Shown here piece by piece: positions 46,252 through 54,464 of a DNA stretch of 64,000 nt. The stretch comes from Telluria antibiotica. Lineage in GTDB: Bacteria > Pseudomonadota > Gammaproteobacteria > Burkholderiales > Burkholderiaceae_D. The translations under genes were made by a program, and so were the position numbers. The stretch lies in the NCBI RefSeq assembly GCF_011682055.1, contig NZ_JAAQOM010000013.1, forward strand, positions 124,001-188,000, read 5' to 3'. Each line of letters starts with the position of its first letter. Within the stretch, counting starts at the first letter, position 1. The notes beneath the pieces were generated by a model that was not told the origin of the DNA, did not search any database, and saw nothing but the letters and a program-made list of their open reading frames with translations.

Positions 46252-47154
46252 ATGGAGAATTTTGCGGGACGGGTGGCCGTCATCACGGGCGCCGGCAGCG
46301 GACTCGGACGCGAGTTCGCCAACCTGGCGGCCACGCTCGGCATGAAGCTGGTGCTGGCCGACATCGATGCACACGCCCTCGAACAGGCCAGCAGCACGCT
46401 GCAGGCGGCCGGCGCCGACGTGCTGGCGATGGTCTGCGACGTGCGCAAGGCGGCCCACGTGGAAGAATTGGCGGATGCGGCGACGATCCGGTTCCACGCC
46501 GTGCATCTGCTGTTCAACAATGCGGGTGTCGGCACGGCCGGACTGATCTGGGAACACAGCGAGGCGGACTGGGAATGGGTGCTCGGCGTGAACCTGTGGG
46601 GCGTGATCCACGGCGTACGCGTGTTCACGCCGTTGATGCTCGAGTCAGCACGGAACGATCCGGCGTACGAGGGCCACATCGTCAACACGGCATCGATGGC
46701 CGGCCTGCTCGTGCCGCCCGTGATGGGGCCCTATAACGTGTCGAAACACGCCGTCGTCGCGTTGTCGGAGTCGCTGTACCACGACCTGCGGCTCGTCGAC
46801 GCGCCCGTCAAGGCATCCGTGCTGTGCCCGTATTTCGTCCCGACGGACATCGCGCACGCCGAACGCCACCGTCCCGACGATCTCCGCCACGACGGCCCGC
46901 CGACGCCGAGTCAGCAGGCAAGCCAGGCGCTGCTCGAACAGGCCGTCGCGGCCGGCAAGCCGTCTGCCGCGGACATCGCGCGCATGACGTTCGACGGCGT
47001 CAGGCGCGGCGATTTCTACATCTGCACGCACCCGCACGTGATGCCCGCCGTGGCCGACCGCATGGACGCGATCGTGCACGGCAAGCCGCCGGCCGATCCC
47101 TATGCGGCGACGCCGCACTACACGGCGCGGCTGAAGGCGGCCGTCAAGCGCTGA
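46252..47154 (+). CDS. SDR family oxidoreductase
   Basis: The 300-residue protein is a classical short-chain dehydrogenase/reductase: cofactor motif ITGAGSGLGREF, NNAG motif (LLFNNAGVG), Ser in NTASMAG, and the catalytic YNVSK. An acidic residue after strand 2 (LADIDAH) suggests NAD preference. The C-terminal extension of about 50 residues (DFYICTHPHVMPAVADRM) is typical of a common proteobacterial subgroup of unknown substrate. GGGAGG lies just upstream of ATG 46252. Confidence 0.9.
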   Translation: MENFAGRVAVITGAGSGLGREFANLAATLGMKLVLADIDAHALEQASSTLQAAGADVLAMVCDVRKAAHVEELADAATIRFHAVHLLFNNAGVGTAGLIWEHSEADWEWVLGVNLWGVIHGVRVFTPLMLESARNDPAYEGHIVNTASMAGLLVPPVMGPYNVSKHAVVALSESLYHDLRLVDAPVKASVLCPYFVPTDIAHAERHRPDDLRHDGPPTPSQQASQALLEQAVAAGKPSAADIARMTFDGVRRGDFYICTHPHVMPAVADRMDAIVHGKPPADPYAATPHYTARLKAAVKR

Positions 47155-47163
47155 CGGGACGCG

Positions 47164-47922
47164 TCACCCGGCGACCTGGTCGCAGGGCTTCAGCACGCGT
47201 TCGTGCAGTTCCGGCTCCGCGTCGGCGTACACCTTGACGACCGTGGACGTGCGGGTGCCGTAGCCGGGGATCTCGATGCAGACGGCGGACAGTTCCCGTT
47301 CCAGGTCGAGCGGCACGCCCGTGTCGGGCAGGCGCATGTCCGGTGCGCGCGTCGTATCGGCGAGCATCTCGAAATACGCTTCTTCCGGCGCGCCCTGCAG
47401 CAGCAGGCTCGCGAACGTGGCCTTCGTGCGCACGACCTTGGGCCACGGCGCGTCCAGCAGGCCGTTGGAGACGCCGTAGATGCCCGGTTCCAGCGCGCGC
47501 CCGTTGCGCGGGTCGGCACCGGCGCGGTTCGAGAACCAGTGGATCCCGGCGGCGTCGCCCAGGATCAGGTTGAAGCCGTTGTACTCTTGCGCATCCGGCG
47601 CGATGCGGTCGAGGTAGGCGGGTGCATCGAGGTCGCCCTTGAGGAAGTCGGCGACGAGGGCGCCGCGCGTCGGCGCGTCCGTGCGCCGCTCGTCCGGCGC
47701 GCGGATGTTCGTGAGCGCGGCGAATTTCGGGCCGTTCGGCCCCGTCTTCGTCACGCCCATCCAGCTGCCGCCACCGCGCAGGTCGCGGCCGGCGATGATG
47801 TGCGGCGCGTCCGGCCACGGGCCCGCCGGGGTGGCGGGACGGTCATAGAATTCGTCGCGGTTCGCACACGCGACCAGCGGCAGGCCGGGGATCACGCGCC
47901 AGGCAAAAACGATCAGGCACAT
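47164..47922 (-). CDS. NRDE family protein (TANGO2-like)
   Basis: The 252-residue protein starts MCLIVFAWRV and has the Asn-Arg-Asp-Glu signature in VACANRDEFYDRPA, followed by GGSWMGVTKTG and FAALTNIR. In the Ntn-hydrolase-like NRDE/TANGO2 family the Cys at position 2 may act as nucleophile after Met removal. Eukaryotic TANGO2 is linked to heme and lipid handling; the bacterial role is unclear. Its start lies 10 bases inside the end of the upstream DUF4936 gene, so translation is coupled. Confidence 0.88.
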   Translation of the reverse strand: MCLIVFAWRVIPGLPLVACANRDEFYDRPATPAGPWPDAPHIIAGRDLRGGGSWMGVTKTGPNGPKFAALTNIRAPDERRTDAPTRGALVADFLKGDLDAPAYLDRIAPDAQEYNGFNLILGDAAGIHWFSNRAGADPRNGRALEPGIYGVSNGLLDAPWPKVVRTKATFASLLLQGAPEEAYFEMLADTTRAPDMRLPDTGVPLDLERELSAVCIEIPGYGTRTSTVVKVYADAEPELHERVLKPCDQVAG

Positions 47923-48191
47923 GTCGGCAGGTCCGTAAAAATTTCGGCGCGGCGCTCGCCCTCGATGAGACCTTCGAGGCCGGCCTCGCGGACCGCCGCG
48001 TCGAGCCGGGCGGGAAAGCCGTCGCCCACGGCAGGATAGATTTCCATCCACGTCTGCAGGCCGTCGCGCACGTCGGGCCGGCGTTTCAGCTGCGCCGGCA
48101 CGCCGACGCGCGCCTGCAACGCGCGCACGCGCGGGGCCAGCGAAGGCGCGTCGGCCTCGCGCACCTTGTAGTAGACGTACAGGTCGATCAT
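47913..48191 (-). CDS. DUF4936 family small protein
   Basis: The 92-residue product reads MIDLYVYYKVREADAPSL and later RRPDVRDGLQTWMEIYP and FTDLPTCA, which fits a small ferredoxin-like (antibiotic-biosynthesis-monooxygenase-type) fold assigned to DUF4936 in Betaproteobacteria. Function unknown. It sits between ygfZ (six bases upstream) and the NRDE gene (overlapping), so the three form one operon. The family assignment is from memory of similar ygfZ neighbourhoods. Confidence 0.72.
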   Translation of the reverse strand: MIDLYVYYKVREADAPSLAPRVRALQARVGVPAQLKRRPDVRDGLQTWMEIYPAVGDGFPARLDAAVREAGLEGLIEGERRAEIFTDLPTCA

Positions 48192-48196
48192 GCCGG

Positions 48197-49255
48197 TCAG
48201 ACGTCCAGCGCGTCGAGCGCGTACGGCAGCGGAAGGAACGTCAGCGGCGTGCCGCCGGCGGACGCATGCCGGACGTCGTCGTCCAGCGCGGCCAGCTTGA
48301 TTTCGACGAGCGCGTCGGCGCCGCCGGCACCGTTCGGCGCGACGTTCACGATCATGCCGGACGGCTGGTCGGGGTCGGACACGGAATAGACTTCGTCGCC
48401 GGGACGCGCGGCGGCGTCGGCGAGCGTGGCCAGTGCCGTGCGGCGTTTCAGCTTGCCGAGGTACTGGCTGCGGGCGACGATTTCCTGGCCCGGGTAGCAG
48501 CCCTTCTTGAAATTGACGCCGCCGAGCAGCTCGTAGTTGACCATCTGCGGGACGAACTGTTCCTGCGTACCGGGCCCGATCTGCGGCACGCCGGCGTGGA
48601 TCGATGCGAGCTGCCATGCGGCGCTGCCGCCCAGCGCGAGCGTCGCGCGCAGTGCGGGCAGCGCGGCGATGGCGGCGTCGGCCGACGTGAGCCACAGGTA
48701 GCGCGGGTGGCCGAATGCGTCCGCGACGCGGATCACGGTGCCGCAGTCGCCGTCGATCTTGGCGTAGGGCGCAGCTGGCAGCGCACCGACGTGGGTGCGC
48801 AATGCGTCGCCCGCCGCCGCGCCGCCGAGGCCCAGCACTGCGGCATAGCGGTGATCGTCCGTGGCGTCGCGCAGCTTCGCCTTCGCGCGCAGCACGAACA
48901 TCGACAGACGTTTCTGCAGCGGCGCCTGGATGGCGCGCGGCACTTGCAGGTAGATGGATTCGGCGTCGCGCCACATCAGGAACGTGGCTTGCAGGCGGCC
49001 TTTCGGGGTGCAATAGCCGGCCAGGCGGGCCTCAAGCGTGCCGAGGTGCTCGACGTCGTTGGTGAGCTGGTTGTGCAGGAAGGTGGCGGCGTCGTCGCCG
49101 GCGATGCCGATCAGTCCGAGGTCGGTGACAGCGGCAACGAACCCCTGTGTAAGGTCGGCGGTGGCGAGCACGCGGCCGAAGTCGTCGACGTGCGTCGGGC
49201 TATCGGGGGTGAAACGGGCGCCCAGGGTGGCGAGATGTTCGATCCAATGGTTCAT
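48197..49255 (-). CDS. ygfZ: YgfZ/GcvT-domain iron-sulfur protein maturation factor
   Basis: YgfZ is a folate-binding GcvT-like protein needed for repair or assembly of some iron-sulfur enzymes such as MiaB. The 352-residue protein carries the diagnostic KGCYPGQEIVARSQY motif with its essential Cys. It also has FLHNQLTNDV near the N-terminus and a GcvT-like C-terminal barrel. It is divergent from mltG, a pairing common in Betaproteobacteria. Confidence 0.93.
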   Translation of the reverse strand: MNHWIEHLATLGARFTPDSPTHVDDFGRVLATADLTQGFVAAVTDLGLIGIAGDDAATFLHNQLTNDVEHLGTLEARLAGYCTPKGRLQATFLMWRDAESIYLQVPRAIQAPLQKRLSMFVLRAKAKLRDATDDHRYAAVLGLGGAAAGDALRTHVGALPAAPYAKIDGDCGTVIRVADAFGHPRYLWLTSADAAIAALPALRATLALGGSAAWQLASIHAGVPQIGPGTQEQFVPQMVNYELLGGVNFKKGCYPGQEIVARSQYLGKLKRRTALATLADAAARPGDEVYSVSDPDQPSGMIVNVAPNGAGGADALVEIKLAALDDDVRHASAGGTPLTFLPLPYALDALDV

Positions 49256-49360
49256 ACACGAATTATTTCCGGTTTGGCGGTATCGGCTTTATGATTACGG
49301 CCTCATTATAAGTTCGCCTCAGAAAACGCGCCGACGACGGCGTAAAACCGACAATCCAGC

Positions 49361-50365
49361 ATGGCATTGATAAGAAAACTCATCGTCACGGGCGTGATCG
49401 CGGCGGCCGCCGCCGGCGCCGGCTTCCAGTGGTGGAGCAAGCAGCCGATCACCCCGGCCAGCGCGCCCGTGATCCCGTTTGCCATCGCGCAGGGCACCGG
49501 CGTGGCCGGCGCGGCGCAGCAGATGTCGACGGCCGGCGTGCCCGTCAACCCGTTCCTGTTCGGGGTGCTGGCGCGCGTCACGGGCAAGGCGAGCCAGATC
49601 AAGGCCGGCAGCTACGAGCTGAAACCCGATACGTCGCCGCGTCGCCTCCTGTCCCAGCTCGTGCGCGGCGAGTTCGCGCAGGAATCGCTGACGATCATCG
49701 AAGGCTGGACGTTCCGCCAGATGCGCCAGGCCATCGACACCGCGCCCAATCTGAAGCACGAGACGGCCAAGCTGTCCGACCAGGAGCTGCTGGCCAAGGT
49801 CGATGCCGACTTCAAGGCGCCGGAAGGGCTGTTCTTTCCCGATACGTATCTGTTCGCCAAGGGCGCAAGCGACCTGTCGATCTACAAGCAGGCGCACGAG
49901 ATGATGATGAAGCGGCTGAAGGCCGCGTGGGACAAGCGCGATCCGGGTCTGCCGTACACGGACCCGTACCAGGCCCTGATCATGGCATCGCTGGTGGAAA
50001 AGGAAACGGGCCAGAAGAGCGAGCGTTCGATGATCGCCGGTGTGTTCGTGAACCGGCTGAAAGCCGGCATGCTGCTGCAGACCGACCCTACCGTCATCTA
50101 CGGCATGGGCAACAAGTACGACGGCAAGATCCGCAAGAAGGACCTCGAGACCGACACCCCGTACAATACCTATACGCGGCCAGGCCTGCCGCCGACGCCG
50201 ATCGCGCTGCCGGGCGTGCAGTCGCTCGCGGCGGCGACGGCGCCCGCGAAGACGGAAGCCCTGTATTTCGTGTCGCGCGGCGATGGGACGAGCCATTTCT
50301 CGGTCAATCTGTCCGAGCATAACAAGGCCGTGAACCAATACCAGCGCAACCAGGCGCCCCAGTAA
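49361..50365 (+). CDS. mltG: Endolytic murein transglycosylase MltG
   Basis: MltG is an inner-membrane enzyme that cuts nascent glycan strands and may set their length. The 334-residue protein has one N-terminal membrane anchor (about residues 7-22), a LysM-like region, and the YceG domain with catalytic Glu213 in ASLVEKETG, plus EGLFFPDTY, QTDPTVIYG and PYNTYTRPGLPPTPI. tmk follows within 15 bases, and holB overlaps that, giving the standard mltG-tmk-holB operon. Confidence 0.96.
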   Translation: MALIRKLIVTGVIAAAAAGAGFQWWSKQPITPASAPVIPFAIAQGTGVAGAAQQMSTAGVPVNPFLFGVLARVTGKASQIKAGSYELKPDTSPRRLLSQLVRGEFAQESLTIIEGWTFRQMRQAIDTAPNLKHETAKLSDQELLAKVDADFKAPEGLFFPDTYLFAKGASDLSIYKQAHEMMMKRLKAAWDKRDPGLPYTDPYQALIMASLVEKETGQKSERSMIAGVFVNRLKAGMLLQTDPTVIYGMGNKYDGKIRKKDLETDTPYNTYTRPGLPPTPIALPGVQSLAAATAPAKTEALYFVSRGDGTSHFSVNLSEHNKAVNQYQRNQAPQ

Positions 50366-50380
50366 ATACGAGTGAATGCA

Positions 50381-51007
50381 ATGAACCAAACGGATGCCAA
50401 GCGCGGGCGCTTCATCACCTTCGAAGGCATCGACGGTGCCGGCAAGTCGACACACATCGGCTACGTCGTGGCGTTGCTGGAGGCCGCGGGCAAGACCGTC
50501 GTCTCCACGCGCGAGCCGGGCGGCACCCCGCTGGGCGAAAAGCTGCGCGACCTCGTGCTGCACGAGAAAATGCACCTCGAGACGGAAGCCCTCATCATGT
50601 TCGCCAGCCGTCGCGAGCACGTCGCGCAAGTCGTCGAACCGGCCATCGTGCGCGGCGACTGGGTCTTGTCCGACCGCTTCACGGATGCGAGCTTCGCCTA
50701 CCAGGGCGGCGGCCGCGGTCTCGATCGCGCCAAGCTCGAGGCGCTTGAGCAATGGGTGCATCCGCACCTGCAGCCGGACCTCACGTTGCTGTTCGACGTC
50801 CCGCTCGACGTCGCGCGCGCGCGCCTGTCCGCCACGCGCACGTTGGATAAATTCGAGATGGAGAAGGGCGAATTCTTCGCGCGCGTGCGGGGCGAATACC
50901 TGCGCCGCGCCGCGGCATCGAACGGGCGGATCGTCGTCATCGATTCCACGCAATCCATCGACGGCGTACGCGCCGCGCTGCAGGCAGCGCTGGAGGCATT
51001 TCTGTGA
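50381..51007 (+). CDS. tmk: Thymidylate kinase
   Basis: Thymidylate kinase phosphorylates dTMP to dTDP. The 208-residue protein has the P-loop FEGIDGAGKST (14-24), the DR motif LSDRFTDASFAYQGGGRG (DRY/DRF type) and a lid region TRTLDKFEMEKGEFF. A GTG three codons upstream (50372) is also in frame; ATG 50381 matches the usual N-terminus better. The TGA stop overlaps the GTG start of holB. Confidence 0.95.
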   Translation: MNQTDAKRGRFITFEGIDGAGKSTHIGYVVALLEAAGKTVVSTREPGGTPLGEKLRDLVLHEKMHLETEALIMFASRREHVAQVVEPAIVRGDWVLSDRFTDASFAYQGGGRGLDRAKLEALEQWVHPHLQPDLTLLFDVPLDVARARLSATRTLDKFEMEKGEFFARVRGEYLRRAAASNGRIVVIDSTQSIDGVRAALQAALEAFL

Positions 51008-52032
51008 ACATGTATCCGTGGCAGCACGACGCCTGGACGCGGCTGCAGGCGATGCGCGCGCGCCTGCCGCACGCGATCCTGTTCCATGGCCCGGCCGGCA
51101 TCGGCAAGGCCGATTTCATCGAATCGTTTGCCCAGGCGCTGCTGTGCGAAGACGTGAGGCCGGACGGCCGCGCGTGCGGCGCGTGCGCGTCGTGCGGGTG
51201 GTTCGCGCAGGGCAACCACCCCGACTACCGCCGCGTACGGCCGGAAGCGCTTGAGGATGACCTGCCAGCCGCCGAGGGCGAAGAAGCCTCGGCCGACGAG
51301 AGGAAAACCAAGTCGAAGTCCGCATCGAAAGAGATCAAGATCGAGCAGGTGCGCGCACTGTCCGACTTCATGAACATCTCGACGCACCGCCAGGGCTTGC
51401 GCGTCGTCGTGCTGTATCCCGCGGAAAGCCTGAACATGCCGGCGTCGAACGCGCTGCTGAAGACGCTCGAGGAGCCGCCGGCGGGCACCGTGTTCCTGCT
51501 GGCTTCGAACGGTCTCGACCGTCTGCTGCCGACGATCCTGTCCCGCTGCCGCAAGTTCGCGATGACGATGCCGGACCATGGCGAGGCGCTCGCCTGGCTC
51601 GAAGCACAGGGCATCAATGATGCCGACGGCTGGCTGCGCGAGCAGGGTGGCGCGCCGCTCGCCGCGCTCGCGCAGGCCGAGACGGGAAGCCGGGAAGAGC
51701 TCGATGGCCTGCTGCAGGTGCTCGCCCAGCCGAGCGTCGACGCCGCGTTGCGCAGTGCCGACAAATTGAGCAAGGCGCCGCTCGCGGCCCTCGTCGCGTG
51801 GCAGCAGCGGTGGCTGTATGATGTCTTTTCGTACAAGCTGTCCGGCGTGATCCGGTATTATCCGAGGTATCAACGGGAAGTCGCTACGCTGGCCGGACGA
51901 GTGCACGTGGCTGACTTGATGCAGGCGATCAAGTCGACGAACGACCGCCGCGCGGTGGCCGATCACCCCTTGTCTCCGAAACTGTTTGTCGAAGACATGT
52001 TGCTTGATTACACTGCCCGTTGCGGACCATGA
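51004..52032 (+). CDS. holB: DNA polymerase III subunit delta'
   Basis: Delta' is a structural member of the clamp loader that places the beta clamp on DNA. The 342-residue protein has an AAA+ N-terminal domain with a degenerate P-loop (GPAGIGKA, no Thr/Ser after Lys), as is usual for delta'. It has a zinc module with Cys48, 58, 61 and 64. A charged insert (about 88-112) is rich in Lys, Ser and Glu. LYPAESLNMPASNALLKTLEEPP is characteristic. I chose GTG 51004, since GGAGG lies seven bases upstream and it overlaps the tmk stop (GTGA). ATG 51010 is the alternative. Confidence 0.94.
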   Translation: MNMYPWQHDAWTRLQAMRARLPHAILFHGPAGIGKADFIESFAQALLCEDVRPDGRACGACASCGWFAQGNHPDYRRVRPEALEDDLPAAEGEEASADERKTKSKSASKEIKIEQVRALSDFMNISTHRQGLRVVVLYPAESLNMPASNALLKTLEEPPAGTVFLLASNGLDRLLPTILSRCRKFAMTMPDHGEALAWLEAQGINDADGWLREQGGAPLAALAQAETGSREELDGLLQVLAQPSVDAALRSADKLSKAPLAALVAWQQRWLYDVFSYKLSGVIRYYPRYQREVATLAGRVHVADLMQAIKSTNDRRAVADHPLSPKLFVEDMLLDYTARCGP

Positions 52033-52045
52033 TGAAAGGACGATG

Positions 52046-52447
52046 ATGAGTGTTGCGCCGACCGGGCCGCTCAGCGGCCTGCCCGCCGATCCGAACACGC
52101 CGCAGCCCGCGCGGCCGTCCGTGCTGTCGCTCGCCATCAAGGAAAAGGCCGCCCTGTACGCGGCGTACATGCCGTTCCTGAAGAACGGCGGCATGTTCGT
52201 GCCCACGAACAAGCCGTACAAGGTCGGCGACGAGATCTACCTGATCCTGTCGCTGATGGACGATCCGAACAAATACCCGATCGCAGGCAAGGTCGCGTGG
52301 ATCACGCCGGCCGGTGCGAACAACAACAAGGCGCAAGGCATCGGCGTCCACTTTCCGGCCGACGAGACGGGCCAGCGCGCCCGCCTGCGCATCGAAGAAA
52401 TCCTCGGCGCCGCGCTGCGTTCCTCGCGCGCCACTCATACCCTGTGA
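52046..52447 (+). CDS. pilZ: PilZ domain protein (type IV pilus assembly PilZ)
   Basis: The 133-residue protein is the stand-alone PilZ found next to holB, required in several bacteria for type IV pilus assembly and twitching. The body reads VLSLAIKEKAALYAAYMPFL, then GGMFVPTNKPYKVGDEIYLILSL and GKVAWITPAG. The classic c-di-GMP-binding RxxxR motif is absent, as is usual for this pilus-specific PilZ. ATG 52046 is preceded by AAAGGA at five bases; ATG 52043 is too close to it. Confidence 0.92.
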   Translation: MSVAPTGPLSGLPADPNTPQPARPSVLSLAIKEKAALYAAYMPFLKNGGMFVPTNKPYKVGDEIYLILSLMDDPNKYPIAGKVAWITPAGANNNKAQGIGVHFPADETGQRARLRIEEILGAALRSSRATHTL

Positions 52448-52448
52448 T

Positions 52449-52967
52449 ATGCCGTCCTACGTACACCGCCTCGCCCGTTTCGAAGACCTGCCCCGCATCG
52501 TCGACATCTACAATTCCACCATTGCCTCGCGCGAAGTGACCGCCGACACGGAACCCGTTACCGTCGCGTCGCGCGAAGGCTGGTTCCACGAGCACACGCC
52601 GGAGCGTCGGCCGTTGTGGGTCATCCATGACGGGGCCGACACGTCGGACGAGCCGGAAGTGATCGGCTGGTGCTCGTACTCGAATTTCTACGGGCGCCCC
52701 GCGTATTCGGGCACGGCCGAGCTGTCGATCTATATCGCGGAAGAATGGCGCGGCAAGGGCATCGGCCGGTATTGCCTGGAGCAGGCGATGGCGTTCGCGC
52801 CGAACATCAACGTCCACACCTTGCTCGGCTTTATTTTTGGGCACAACGCACCCAGCCTGGGCCTGTTCCGCAAGTACGGCTTCGACACGTGGGCGCATTT
52901 CCCCCGCGTCGCGAACCTGGACGGCGTCGAGCGCGACCTGATCATCCTCGGCAAGCGGGTCGCGTGA
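52449..52967 (+). CDS. GNAT N-acetyltransferase, phosphinothricin-acetyltransferase-like
   Basis: The 172-residue protein resembles the PAT/Bar group of GNAT enzymes: ARFEDLPRIVDIYNSTIAS at the start, GWCSYSNFYGRPAY, ELSIYIAEEWRGKGIGRYCLEQA with the acetyl-CoA motif, and FGHNAPSLGLFRKYGF. Members acetylate phosphinothricin, methionine sulfone or similar amino-acid analogues, or have unknown substrates. The start follows the pilZ stop by one base, so it is read in the same operon. Confidence 0.88.
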   Translation: MPSYVHRLARFEDLPRIVDIYNSTIASREVTADTEPVTVASREGWFHEHTPERRPLWVIHDGADTSDEPEVIGWCSYSNFYGRPAYSGTAELSIYIAEEWRGKGIGRYCLEQAMAFAPNINVHTLLGFIFGHNAPSLGLFRKYGFDTWAHFPRVANLDGVERDLIILGKRVA

Positions 52968-52988
52968 CGCCTCGCGTACAATAGCGGG

Positions 52989-53771
52989 ATGTACATCGAT
53001 TCCCACTGCCACATCGATTTCCCGGAGCTGGCCGCCCGGATGCCCGAGATCCTGGCGAAAATGGCCGAGAACAAGGTCACGCACGCGCTGTGCGTGTCCG
53101 TCGACCTGCCCGACTTTCCCCGCGTGCTCGCACTGGCCGAGCAATACCCGCACATCTACGCCTCCGTCGGCGTGCATCCCGACTACGAGGACACGCCCGA
53201 GCCCACGGTCGCGCAGCTGGTGGAACTGGCCGATCATCCGAAGGTCATCGCGATCGGCGAGACGGGCCTCGATTATTACCGCCTGGAAGGCGACCTCGAA
53301 TGGCAGCGCGAGCGGTTCCGCACCCACATCCGCGCGTCGCGCGAGACGGGTAAGCCGTTGATCATCCACACGCGCGCCGCCAGCGAGGACACGATCCGCA
53401 TCATGCGCGAAGAGGGCGCGGGCACGGACAAAGGCGGCGTCGCCGGCGTCATGCACTGCTTCACGGAATCGCTGGACGTGGCCCTGGCCGCCGTCGAGAT
53501 GGGTTTTTATATTTCGTTCTCCGGCATCGTCACGTTCAAGAGCGCGAAGGACCTGCAGGCCGTGGCGCGCGCGCTGCCGCTCGAACGTATCCTCATCGAG
53601 ACGGATTCCCCGTACCTTGCGCCCGTGCCTTACCGCGGCAAGATGAACGAGCCGGGGTACGTGGCGCACGTCGCCGAATACCTGGCCGACCTCAAGGGCG
53701 TGCCGCTGCGCGAGGTCGCCGACCGCACCACCGACAATTTCTTCAACCTGTTCAAGGCCGCGAGGACCTGA
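52989..53771 (+). CDS. TatD family metal-dependent hydrolase/DNase
   Basis: The 260-residue TIM-barrel protein has the TatD metal ligands: His6/His8 in SHCHID, Glu in IGETGLDYY, His in IIHTR, His in MHCFTES and Asp in ETDSPYLAP. The TatD/YcfH group includes 3'-5' exonucleases active in DNA repair and D-amino acid-tRNA quality control. It sits in the tmk-holB-pilZ neighbourhood as YcfH does in E. coli. A TACAAT box ends only six bases before the ATG, so a leaderless transcript is possible. Confidence 0.93.
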   Translation: MYIDSHCHIDFPELAARMPEILAKMAENKVTHALCVSVDLPDFPRVLALAEQYPHIYASVGVHPDYEDTPEPTVAQLVELADHPKVIAIGETGLDYYRLEGDLEWQRERFRTHIRASRETGKPLIIHTRAASEDTIRIMREEGAGTDKGGVAGVMHCFTESLDVALAAVEMGFYISFSGIVTFKSAKDLQAVARALPLERILIETDSPYLAPVPYRGKMNEPGYVAHVAEYLADLKGVPLREVADRTTDNFFNLFKAART

Positions 53772-53774
53772 CCC

Positions 53775-54464
53775 ATGACCCCAGCCAGCCCACTGCGTCG
53801 TACCCTCCTGCAATCGTTCGTGCTTGTCGCCGCCGTGGCGGCCGGCATCCACCCCGCCGCGGCCGCGCCGACGAGCGGCCAGGTGACCGATTTCTTCCGT
53901 GCCGTGACGATGGACGATGCGCGCACCGTGCAGTCGCTGCTCGGTGCCGTCGACCCGAACATGCCGAATCCCGTCGGCGGCGAGCCCGCGCTCGTGCTGG
54001 CGGTGCGCGAAGGCGCGATGCAGGTGCTCGACGTCCTGCTGCGCTACCCGGGCACGAAGGTCGACGCCACGGCGCTCAATGGCAACACGGCGCTGATGAT
54101 GGCCGCGTTCAAGGGCAACAAGGCGGCCGCCGAAGCGCTGGTCGCGAAGGGGGCGGCCGTCAACCGTCCCGGCTGGACGCCGCTGCACTACGCGGCCGCC
54201 AGCGGCGACGTCGACATCGCGCGCATGCTGCTGGCGCATGGCGCCCGCGTGGACGCGCAGTCGCCGCCGGCGAGCGGCAAGTACACGCCGCTGATGATGG
54301 CCGCGCGCGAAGGCCACCAGGACAGCGCCGAGTTCCTGCTCGCACAGGGCGCCGATCCGCTGTTGAAAAATGGCGAGGGATTGACGGCGGCCCGGATCGC
54401 AGAGCAGGCCCAGCACGGCGCGATCGCGGCCGCCATCGACAAGCGCGTTACGTCCCGCCGCTGA
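53775..54464 (+). CDS. Exported ankyrin-repeat protein
   Basis: The 229-residue protein has an N-terminal signal peptide (about residues 8-30, ending AAAA-P) and five or so ankyrin repeats, visible as repeated NTALMMAAFKGN, GWTPLHYAAASGD and YTPLMMAAREGH units. Ankyrin repeats bind proteins; a periplasmic scaffold role is inference. It follows tatD by three bases, so it is co-transcribed, and its last 17 bases overlap the convergent GGDEF gene. Confidence 0.88.
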   Translation: MTPASPLRRTLLQSFVLVAAVAAGIHPAAAAPTSGQVTDFFRAVTMDDARTVQSLLGAVDPNMPNPVGGEPALVLAVREGAMQVLDVLLRYPGTKVDATALNGNTALMMAAFKGNKAAAEALVAKGAAVNRPGWTPLHYAAASGDVDIARMLLAHGARVDAQSPPASGKYTPLMMAAREGHQDSAEFLLAQGADPLLKNGEGLTAARIAEQAQHGAIAAAIDKRVTSRR

